From: Rhizopus arrhizus
Taxonomy: Eukaryota > Mucoromycota > Mucoromycetes > Mucorales > Rhizopodaceae
Direction: 5' to 3'
Assembly (NCBI GenBank): GCA_024220505.1
Contig: JAKZZE010000039.1
Location: forward strand, 248,001-312,000
Length of the DNA stretch: 64,000 nt
Positions 43,192 through 52,026 of the stretch are shown here, piece by piece. Under the pieces are notes generated by a model that had not been told where the DNA came from, made no database searches, and was given only the letters and a program-made list of their open reading frames with translations. The position numbers were made by a program, and so were the translations under genes. Every line of letters begins with the position of its first letter. Within the stretch, counting starts at the first letter, position 1.

Positions 43192-44574
43192 TCATAATGC
43201 CTTACAGTCATATGAGTGATTTTCAGCTTCTGTCATATCATGATCATGATCATTTTCTTCATTTGCAGTACGAACAATGGCATAAATTGACTTGTCCGAA
43301 TCTCTTGGATTTTTTGGATCGACATGAAGTTTTCTTTTATAGTCTGCATATTCTTGACAATGATGGCCATGAGACCAACTTCTACCGCAATAGCGACAGG
43401 GTTTACTTGTGCTTGCCTTATGAGGAAAATTTTTATTGCCATAATATTTGTTGTTTATGGTCGACGCAGCATCATTTTTCTTTTTTGTTTTACTATAGCA
43501 ATCATCTTCATTGTGATTTGCAGCTGTACCACCATGTCTTGAACAAAAGAAAGCACCAGACGAACCATGACCTTTGTTTCTTTTTTGAACACTGAAAGGA
43601 CCAGCATTTGTGTGGATTCTTTTACTACCACTGGCGACATTGGCATAGGATGCTCCTGAATATGTTCTCGGGTCATCTCCTAGCAAATTTCTTGCTATTT
43701 CAGCAGCTCTCTCTACAGTCCATGGTATGTTCTTATTTTCTTTTAAAACAAAAGCTGTCTTACACTTCTCAAGAACAGGTTCAGAGAATGATGCTTTAAA
43801 TCTAGCAGCCACCATTGGATCATTTTTATTTGCCCCAGCCTCAATACAAGTGCTTAAAAATCGGGTCATATACGAAGAGACAGATTCATTTTTATTCATT
43901 GTCATAGTGAATAGACGATGCATAGCATCTGTTCTAGCATTATCAGTCAGGAATTTGTTCGTAAAGACAATTCTAGCTGTGTTCCATGTATCACATCTTT
44001 TGAGCTCTTTTTCGATCCAATCATCATGGTCGAAGGCCAAAGAAACAGGGAGATACCGGCGCCAAACCTCTTGAATGTCCAAGGCAGCAGAATAGATTAC
44101 CTTTTCAAAGGACCGCAAAAAGTGTTCGACAGATTCGTAACATTTCTCACCAGGAAATGGGATATCAGGCCAAGAAGAGAGTTGAAACTTGGGTATGTCA
44201 TTTTGGGTCAAACGCAAACCAATTTCCTTCTTGACAGGAGTGATTACAGGAGAAACAAATTTACCAGAGAGAGCAAGCAACTGTGCACCATATTTTCTCA
44301 TTTTCTTAAACGCCAAGTCTGCTTGTTCTTCTTCACCAGCCATTATATGTTTTTGATATAACCGAGCAGATTCTTCCTTTTTATACCTTATGAGTTTTGA
44401 AACTTCAGCATCAATGTCATCATGATCAGAGGTAATTTCATGCGCATTGGCATTTATTTTTGGGGTTACTTCAGAGCCATCTTCAGTAAGAGAGGGGTCT
44501 TGACTTGCTTGTTCGATCTCCATATCGGATGGATCATGCTCCATGGGTCGATCTTCTTGTTTAGGGCTTTCCAT
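43192..44574 (-). CDS. gag: Gag protein of Ty3 family A
   Basis: 460 codons from an ATG at 44574. The central capsid-like part (SWPDIPFPGEKCYESVEHFL to MTMNKNESVSSYMTRFL) resembles retrotransposon gag. Near the C-terminus a zinc-knuckle-like sequence (CRYCGRSWSHGHHCQEY) should bind the genomic RNA. The gene ends with TGA at 43192-43194. The next codon starts the pol frame without any shift. Gag forms the virus-like particle in which reverse transcription takes place. Confidence 0.9.
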   Translation of the reverse strand: MESPKQEDRPMEHDPSDMEIEQASQDPSLTEDGSEVTPKINANAHEITSDHDDIDAEVSKLIRYKKEESARLYQKHIMAGEEEQADLAFKKMRKYGAQLLALSGKFVSPVITPVKKEIGLRLTQNDIPKFQLSSWPDIPFPGEKCYESVEHFLRSFEKVIYSAALDIQEVWRRYLPVSLAFDHDDWIEKELKRCDTWNTARIVFTNKFLTDNARTDAMHRLFTMTMNKNESVSSYMTRFLSTCIEAGANKNDPMVAARFKASFSEPVLEKCKTAFVLKENKNIPWTVERAAEIARNLLGDDPRTYSGASYANVASGSKRIHTNAGPFSVQKRNKGHGSSGAFFCSRHGGTAANHNEDDCYSKTKKKNDAASTINNKYYGNKNFPHKASTSKPCRYCGRSWSHGHHCQEYADYKRKLHVDPKNPRDSDKSIYAIVRTANEENDHDHDMTEAENHSYDCKAL

Positions 44575-44621
44575 AGCAGTTTACCAGGGTAGGAACCAGA
44601 AGGATGATTAATTTTAAAAAA

Positions 44622-45081
44622 TGTTTTAATCGCAAGATTAAATAAAAAATTAAACAAAAAAACAATAGCAGCAATATAAAATTAAAATCCTTCTTTATTG
44701 CAGATTTCTTTATATTGCGAAAAGGCCTCGCTTTATGGATAAAAAGTTGGCATCTATTTATATTCTTTGTGAGCGTAGATATAAAAGATATAGACTCGGT
44801 CACGATGTCGTGCTGAAGAACCAATGATTAAGCTAAAGCTTGTCGATGTTCTAATATATGCATCTGAAGTTGAACAATAGAAATAATAACCAGTCAATTA
44901 ACTTTGATCTAATTACTTTTGGGGTTGACAATTGATTAGACTCTCTAGGATGACAGATATTGATCTTATTGTTCTAAATTTGGAAAAGTGTGGAATTGTT
45001 CAATCATAGTTTAATCTTTTGTGTATCGTTATTTATTTTAATACAACTGATATCATATAGAAAATAACTATGTTTACAACA
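44622..45081 (-). repeat. 5' LTR of Ty3 family A
   Basis: 460 bp, promoter LTR of the minus-strand element; the gag ATG lies 47 bp inside. No difference from the 3' LTR was noticed. Confidence 0.93.
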
Positions 45082-45086
45082 GGGGC

Positions 45087-45408
45087 ATTGCCATCATATC
45101 TTGTTCCATGGAATCTTATCTTGTATAATTATATTATAAATCGTTGTTCTAGGCTACTAGTGTTGCATTTATAAATAGGCATCCATGGAATTGTTGTTTA
45201 AGACGGCACTTGTATTTTGTTCCTGAATGATTATTGGGTTTGAGTAAACTTGGTTACTAAATTAGTGCAGAAAGACTGAAACCTAATAATGGAGACAACA
45301 GGAGTCATTAAGGCACCAATCGGATTATTGATAAGACTATTTCTCAATCATTCGTTTAGATCGATAAAGTTACTATGCAAGAAAAACAATATTCTATTCT
45401 GACATACA
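45087..45408. other. Spacer, no feature seen
   Basis: DNA between the Ty3 insertion site and the first Tc1 element of the cluster. Confidence 0.5.
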
Positions 45409-45410
45409 TA

Positions 45411-47040
45411 CAGTAGCGGACAAAACTGGTGCACAAAACTTTTTTTCAGCTTTTAACAACCATTACCTGCTCATGGTAATTGCAATAGTTATGAAACTGT
45501 ACTAGAAGGAGGATATACTAGTCATTGTAATTTATGTATGTTCTAAGCATGACATTGTTAAAACTGAGCGATAAGCGTGCTTTAAATTTATAAAATTTTA
45601 TATTTTCTAAAAACCGCAAAAGTGGCTAAGACCTTAGACTTTATATAATCATCTCATCTCTTGATATCATTGGATGTTCTTCTTTGCATATGCTAATAAT
45701 ATGCGTGTATATCATTTTCAATAAAAGAACCCGGCTCTTTAACTACTCTTTTCCAAAGATCATCGACCCTTTTTGATCTAGTGTCGTATCATCATACCTT
45801 TGCCATCAATTGCCACCTGGCATGCTTCAGCGGACTTAGGCCGGGATTAGTGGCGGCTAAACTTGTAGCACAGAAGTGCTGTTATCAAATATTGAGTTTG
45901 TGACATGCGTCGACTTGTGCCTTGTGTCATTGTCATACTGAAACGAGAGATTACGACGTTTTAGACCACTATACGCTAGGCTTTTGTGGTATGAAGTAAG
46001 CGAAATATATGTGTATATTTATGAGTTCATTATACCATCATATACTTGACACACATATTCCGGTCCTCAATATCTAATACAGCCTTAAAACATAACAGAG
46101 CAGCCAGCATGCTTCATTGTTTGATCACCGTGAAAAAATCGCTCAGATTGCTCGACTTGCTTTCAATATTAGTGTATACTATCTGCATCCATAATGTTCA
46201 TATTTGTTTCATTGCTAATGATAGCAGACTTCCAGCCCTCTATTATATACAATGGCTTGTCGTGATACCACATTCATCGCTTTTTCCGGCTAATACAGCT
46301 GATGAAATTCTTCGATTCCTTACTTCCAGACTCAAAATCTAGCTTCCTACAGTGCCGTCAGACTGACAATTTGCTAATACTGTATCTTAAGGTCCTCAAA
46401 ATGTGCTGAACATCGGAAACTGTGTGTAACGGACCTTGTCCAAGCTTTAGGTTGGCGATTGAGCTAGTAACTTTTCAGACTAAAAGCGGGAGACCTCCAT
46501 GATCACAAGACATTAAGTTTCTTTCTTCCCTCTTTCTCCTGTTGATTGTCCATTTAGAGACTCTTATTATTCTAGAAATATCTGTTGTCGTACGAACTAA
46601 GTGTATTCGAGATCTCAGGGTTTCGTTTTTACAGTTGCTTATTTTCTTAAACATATAAGGCTAGTACTTTGTTATAGTGAATAGGGTAAAAACAAAAGGG
46701 GGGATTCAATGGGAAATACAAAATAACTACGGTTTTATATATTTTTTAAGAGCTACTAAAATTTACTAATATGCTGTGAAATCTGAAAGCAAACGGGAGA
46801 GATATGGGGAAAATTGAAAGAAGGCTAGACAAGCACTACATTTTTGGCGAAAATTGAAATATGCAAAAAATCACTAAAAATGACCTTATGCCTGAAGGAT
46901 GTCCGGCACAGTTCCGGTTTACATAACATAATGTATATTTTGGACTGTCTTTCAGATGGTATATGCTACAAAAGTCGCAGACATATGGCGGAGATACAAT
47001 GTTGATTTTAATTTTTGTGCACCAGTTTTGTCCGCTACTG
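45411..47040 (-). mobile_element. Tc1 element D, decayed, with intact ends
   Basis: The element begins CAGTAGCGGACAAAACTGGT and ends with the exact reverse complement, giving terminal inverted repeats of about 26 bp; TA flanks both sides (45409-45410 and 47041-47042). Inside, minus-strand relics of a Tc1 transposase are visible near 45700-45960 (FQYDNDTRHKST, related to FQQDNDPKHT, then DDLWKRVVKEPGSF), with many stops. It could still move if a transposase recognises its ends. Confidence 0.85.
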
Positions 47041-47467
47041 TATTTGTTGCTCTACTGCTACACGTAGTGATTGATTTGAATATAGCAATAATTCCACCAA
47101 TTCCTTCTGAGTATATTATTGTAGTATATTCGTCAAAAATAATCTCTTCCTTCAGATTAAGTCAACAGATTCTTCACGAGTCGTAATAGAATAAACGTAG
47201 TATTTAGGGATTGTTCAGTTAAAATATACAATAAAGATTATACAGTAGGTCAAAAAATTGCTGCAAGGAATCCATTTTTCTCAGTTTTTGTAGCGTACAT
47301 CCTGTCACAATGGTACAAACTGCTTCTGTTTCTACATAGTAGATTTCCTACATGTCTTGAAAAATCCGAAAGAGTTTAAGCCCCATTGGATAAGTATTGA
47401 AGGAAGTATGAGGCGCGCAATTTGAAAATTTGAAAAAACGAAAATTTAAACGAAATGGGTTTATTTA

Positions 47468-48490
47468 TTAATATTTAGTTGGTCCTCCTTTTTTATTAAT
47501 AACCTCTTGAATTCTTGCCGGCATGCTATCGATATACCTTTGGCAAAGTTCTTTATCAAATTCATTCCATGCTTTTTCTACTCGTTCCCAAAGCTCATCC
47601 GTATTCTTTGCTCTACTTTCGTAACAGCTGAGCTTTAACTTCAGTTGATGCCATACATGTTCTATTGGATTTAAGTCCGGACTCTGAGCTGGCCAATCGC
47701 TAATATAGCGCACTTGATGATTATCTAACCAGGCTATTGTGGATTTTGCCTTGTGCTTTGGATCATTATCATGCTGAAAGTAAATGTTGGACCAGTTGAA
47801 ATTGTAGTACTCCATAGTATCACGAAGTGTAGTGTCTAATATATGCTGATAAACATCCGCGTTCATGTTCCCATCGTAAATTTGACAAGCATATCCTGGT
47901 CCTTCAGATGTTATGCAGCCCCACATCATCAACTTGCCGCCTCCATGCTTGACTGTAAACTCTAGATGATGCGGTTGAAGAGGATCACTTGGTCTTTTCC
48001 AATAATACTTACAACCATCAGAGCCCCATACGTTGATCTTGGTTTCATCAGAAAAGACCACTTTTCGCCATTCTTCCACTGTCCAATCCTGGTGCTTCTT
48101 GGCCCATTCTAATCGATGCTGCATATGAGCTTTTGTCAGAAACGGCTTCTTTTTTTTTATTGAAGAATGGTACTCCATTGATTTCAGGACGTTAATTGCT
48201 GACTGGTATGAGATAGCATAGCCAAGTTGAACCAGCTCCCGGTGTACCTCTTTGGCAGTCTTTAGAACCCCTTCAATGACTTTTCTTTTGATTAGCCGTT
48301 TCGTCACTTTGGAGGCTAATGTAGGTCTACCAGCTGAGCCCATTGTCCTATTTGAAAACAACCGCCTAGAGTATCTACTAACAGTTGATTCATGTACTCC
48401 AACCTCCTTAGCAATATCATACGTTGATGTGGATCCAGTTAATGCTTGCTTGAGATCGTTTACTTTTTCTTCTGGCAGTCGTTTAGGCAT
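47468..48490 (-). CDS. Tc1 transposase (DD34E), intact, 340 residues
   Basis: Catalyses cut-and-paste transposition into TA sites. The N-terminus holds paired helix-turn-helix domains (STYDIAKEVGVHESTVSRYS, then GSAGRPTLASKVT with a GRPR-like hook). The catalytic triad is complete: Asp in KVVFSDETKINVWG, Asp in IYFQHDNDPKHKAKS, Glu in SPDLNPIEHVWHQLK. 34 residues separate the last two in this class. The length is typical, and no stop or shift is present. Promoter DNA beyond 48662 is displaced by element C, so expression is doubtful. Confidence 0.95.
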   Translation of the reverse strand: MPKRLPEEKVNDLKQALTGSTSTYDIAKEVGVHESTVSRYSRRLFSNRTMGSAGRPTLASKVTKRLIKRKVIEGVLKTAKEVHRELVQLGYAISYQSAINVLKSMEYHSSIKKKKPFLTKAHMQHRLEWAKKHQDWTVEEWRKVVFSDETKINVWGSDGCKYYWKRPSDPLQPHHLEFTVKHGGGKLMMWGCITSEGPGYACQIYDGNMNADVYQHILDTTLRDTMEYYNFNWSNIYFQHDNDPKHKAKSTIAWLDNHQVRYISDWPAQSPDLNPIEHVWHQLKLKLSCYESRAKNTDELWERVEKAWNEFDKELCQRYIDSMPARIQEVINKKGGPTKY

Positions 48491-48663
48491 ACGATTGGTA
48501 ATAAGGTAAAAAAGAGAAATAATTTAAATAAGAAAATTTAAAATTTAGAATAAAGGAATTGTAAGCGCTTTTATATACTGGCAACATTCTAATCATGTCA
48601 AGAATGTGAAAAATTATGATAGCAACCGGTTGGGTCGTATTAAAATTTGTTATTCCAAACATA

Positions 48664-50336
48664 CAGTGGGTGGACTAATTGTCCCAGTGTTTCAACATTT
48701 TTTACTTTTAACACTGTAACTCGACCAATTCTTAGGCTATACTATTAGTTTTATACTCATTAGAAAGGTCGCATTTCGTGCTACGTAATATCAAAGAGCA
48801 GTTGCTCGGAGATTACACAGTCTGAGTTAATCAGCAATAGAAAAAAAACACCGCACTGGGACAATTTTTCCGCTACCTGCTTATTTTGCAATGTGTTCTA
48901 AACATCGCCTACTTATCGATCATAAATCACCGGAACTTACGTACCAGTCTTATCTATGATAATCTATGACTCATATCTTTAATTTAAAGTATAAATAGCT
49001 TTACGTTATCCTTTTTTTGTTACAATATTCTTAGTCTCTTTCTATACTGCACTTCTTACGACTTTGTTCTGCATCAAATGACTCTTACTATAAGCAAATC
49101 TGTTCAAAAGCAAATCCAAATGTTTTTGGCTAGCAACATAACATATGAACAAGTTATGGAACGCATTCCCGGATTGAAAAAGTCAACTTTAGGTAGGTAT
49201 GCGAACAAGTTTTTTCCAAATCGAATGAAGGCAACCCCTGGTAGAAGAGCAACTATTGGTGAAACTACCAAGTCATACATCCGTATACAAATAATAAAGG
49301 AAGAATTCAGGACAGCCAAAGCAGTACATCAATATCTGAGTGGTTTGGTGTATGCTATTAGTTATTTTAGAGTCTTGAAGCTTCTTGAAAGTATGAACTT
49401 CAGAGCTAAAATCAAAGCGAAGAAGCCTCTGCTCAGTAAACAGCACAAGGAACGACATTTAGCATGGGCTATGGCCCACAAAGACTGGACAACCGATGAC
49501 TGGAGGCGTATGGTGTTTAGTGATGAGACTAAAGTCAATGTTTTCGGATCAGACGGTTGCAAGTACTACTGGAGTCGACCAGAGGATGTATTGCAGCCTC
49601 ATCACTTAGATCTTACAGTTAAAGGTAGCCAAGAAAGTGTCATGGTATGGGGTTGTATTACTTATGATGGCCCTGGGTATGCTTGTTGGATATATGACGG
49701 AACTATGAAAGCTGTGGATTATGTAAATAACTTGGAAATTACACTTATGGACAGCCTAAAGTACTATAGATACAATCCTGAGGATATGTACTTTCAACAA
49801 GATAAGGATCCTGAGCACACTTCGAAGCTTGCTAAGCAATGGTTTGTGAATAATAGCTTCAAGAGTGATCATATCTTTAGCTGGCCAGCCCAAAGTATCG
49901 ATTTAAACCCTATTGAACACGTATGACATCACCTTAAACTCAAGCTGAGTGTATATGACACTAAGACTAAAGGAGTACATGAGTTATGGGAAAAAATAGA
50001 AAAAGAATGGAATACTTTTACAGTGGATGACTGTAGAAGATATATAGATAGCATGCCGGATCGTTGTAAAGCACTTATTAATGCTAAAGGGGGACATACC
50101 CGTTATTAAATAAAATTTACGTTCAAGCGGAAAAATTGTCTCAGTGCGGTGTTTTTTTTCTATTGCTGATTCACTCAGACTGTGTAATTTCTGAACACTG
50201 GCTCTTTGATATTTTGTAGCACGAAGTGTGGCCTTTCTAATGAGTATAAGACTAATGGTATAGCCTAAGAATTGGTTGAGTTACAGTGTCAAAAGTAAAA
50301 AAAGTTGAAACACTGGGACAATTAGTCCACCCACTG
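48664..50336 (+). mobile_element. Tc1 element C, nested in element B, long inverted repeats
   Basis: It begins CAGTGGGTGGACTAATTGTC and ends in the reverse complement; TA duplications are at 48662-48663 and 50337-50338. The inverted repeats extend about 215 bp each with scattered mismatches (the inner boundary is near AATTTTTCCGCT), much longer than in element B. Repeats of this length can fold back on themselves. Confidence 0.93.
49078..50109 (+). pseudogene. Tc1 transposase of element C, one premature stop
   Basis: The frame runs from ATG 49078 to a TGA at 49924-49926, then continues in the same frame to TAA at 50107-50109 (HHLKLKLSVYDTKTKGVHEL and RRYIDSMPDRCKALIN). The TGA sits exactly where the Trp of NPIEHVWH is expected, so a single TGG to TGA change explains it. 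The triad is present (RMVFSDETKVN, MYFQQDKDPEHTSK, LNPIEHV), but DNDPKH has become DKDPEH. 343 codons in total. Close relative of the element B transposase. Confidence 0.88.
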
Positions 50337-50558
50337 TATGTAAACAAGTAAAAAATGCCGGATGTTTATAAAATTCCCTTTAACAATATCAAATTCCACC
50401 AATAACTATTGCCCATATCAGATAATCGACGAATAAATGCCCCTTCTAGTGAGGTACAAACAATCAATGTTTGAGATAGTTTCATGCAGTATCCATAGAC
50501 AACCAGCTGTAAAACCGGTATTTTGCAATTCCTTGCAGCAATTTTTTGACCTACTGTA

Positions 50559-51090
50559 TATAAATTTAAATGAACGTGAACACAAAGGATCGAGACAATA
50601 AGTATTTGTTTGTTACAATAACCCAAAAATGGAATTAAGGTTTTGTTTTATAAAAAATAAAGTTTTGAATAAAGATTAAGATTTTTTTTAAAAAAACGTT
50701 CCAATTCTCTTCTCAATTCAGCACACCTTTAAGCACACCTCTTCTACTCAGCTTTTTGATGACGTCGGCAGCATCTACGCAAAGGCGCACTCCACCTACT
50801 ATACCATTTCTCACACCTGACAGTTGCTAATATGTATGTTATGTTTAGTTTCGCTATACGGTGAAGTGATAACAGAAACCAATTAATAGAAGACTGTAGG
50901 AGACTATTAATGTACAATAACAACAAAGTTAACAATATAAACTAGTTCTTGACTTCAATTGCTTGAACGTGCAAAAAGAATTTACTCGGCACCCAAAATT
51001 AATTTTAGCGGGAAGAAAGCCTTTTGTTTATTACTTAACAACAATAGATGCTTTGGAATATCATATTAATATAAGGTAATTGGGGAAAAT
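50559..51090. other. Spacer between Tc1 elements
   Basis: No gene was seen. A short minus-strand ORF (50744-50935) is not convincing. Confidence 0.4.
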
Positions 51091-51091
51091 A

Positions 51092-51571
51092 CAGTAAGGG
51101 ACAAAATCAGTCCGTTTTTTGGTTTTTTCGCAATGCCTCGCCGGGAATTAAGCTTAGAGCTCTGCTTTGCTGACGAAAAATTTGTCTCTTCCTTCAACAA
51201 AGTTGACAATATTTGTCGGAAATGGTATTTTTTATTTTCCGCCATGTTATAAGAAGATATATTGAAAATAATGTATTTTTATTTTTTTGAATTTCGATTA
51301 GTACTTGGTATCGCGGCCCTTACGCTGGATTACGTCCCAAACTCGACGGAGCATAGAGTGAATAAGGTTTCTACAGTACTCTGGAGTTGCTAGGTCATAC
51401 CAAAGTTTCGAAACCCGGTCAAAAAATGCTTGGTCAGTCTCAACCACAGAAGAAGGTGGTCTTGTCATCTGTTCCTTCTTTTTAAGCATGGCCCATGCAT
51501 TTTCAATTGGGTTAAGGTCAGGGGAGTATGCTGGCCAACTCAGGAGCTTAATCTTGTTCTTTTGGAACCAT
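51092..51571 (-). mobile_element. Tc1 element E, 3' part only, cut by Ty3 family B
   Basis: The left end starts CAGTAAGGGACAAAATCAGT after TA. The minus strand from 51561 to 51298 codes for the end of a Tc1 transposase: SWPAYSPDLNPIENAWAMLK with the catalytic Glu, then NLIHSMLRRVWDVIQRKG and a stop. The coding region ends abruptly at the family B LTR. The missing 5' part is not found beyond the right side of the Ty3 element at 57512. Confidence 0.85.
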
Positions 51572-51976
51572 TGATGTATCCATCATTCATAACTCGATAT
51601 GAAAACAGTATTAATAAGCTACATGTAAAATATACCCAATAGATAGGCTACAGGTTAATTCGGATAATCTTCATTAAGGATAAGATGCTGCGTAATTGCA
51701 CGGTTAAATTATATTAAATCCAGGAACTAAATCACAGTCAATCATATACGAGTATTCTATGGATAAATGCTTATGATGACAAAGATAACAATGGAAGAAC
51801 ACGTAACCATTATCTATTTGTCATCAGTTATATCATACTCATTAATTATTAATCCATAACATGAAATATTATCCGTGTATGAAAAGTATAAATAGAGTAT
51901 CATTTTCTTATTAAATAAAGCAATCTCTTTATCGAGTCTCGTCCTCTCTTGTTCCTTTCTATTCTTGGATAAATCA
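51572..51976 (+). repeat. 5' LTR of Ty3 family B
   Basis: 405 bp with TATAAATAG and AATAAA signals. It lacks the 10-bp repeat seen in the 3' LTR, in the solo copy at 36948 and in the truncated copy at 59839. Confidence 0.92.
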
Positions 51977-52026
51977 TTTTTTTGACGAATTCTCTTTACT
52001 CTATTATTACTACGCTATTCTCAAAC

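Larger units (their letters stand above)
39024..45081 (-). mobile_element. Full-length Ty3 chromovirus, family A
   Basis: Two 460-bp LTRs (39024-39483 and 44622-45081; TGTTTTAATC to GTTTACAACA on the plus strand) look identical by eye. The element is flanked by the 5-bp duplication GGGGC (39019-39023 and 45082-45086). A purine tract (CTGGGGGAGGA on the sense strand) lies just before the 3' LTR. Gag and pol follow one another on the minus strand. Right after the 5' LTR the sense strand reads TTTTTTAAAATT, and I see no TGG-type primer-binding site. Identical LTRs and an intact duplication point to a recent insertion. Confidence 0.95.
47243..50556 (-). mobile_element. Tc1 element B, intact transposase, interrupted by element C
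   Basis: Terminal inverted repeats of about 29 bp (start CAGTAGGTCAAAAAATTGCT) lie at 47243 and 50556, with TA on both sides. Without element C (48664-50336, plus one TA) the element would be about 1.64 kb, normal for Tc1. The transposase lies to the left of the inserted element, so the insertion hit the 5' flank of the gene and left the protein intact. Confidence 0.93.

Noticed and set aside
43192..43194. Selenocysteine at the gag-pol TGA
   Set aside because: No selenocysteine insertion element is visible, and fungi of this type are not known for selenoproteins; simple readthrough or mutation is more likely.
50744..50935. 63-codon minus-strand ORF between Tc1 elements
   Set aside because: Short, without recognised motif or neighbours that would support it.
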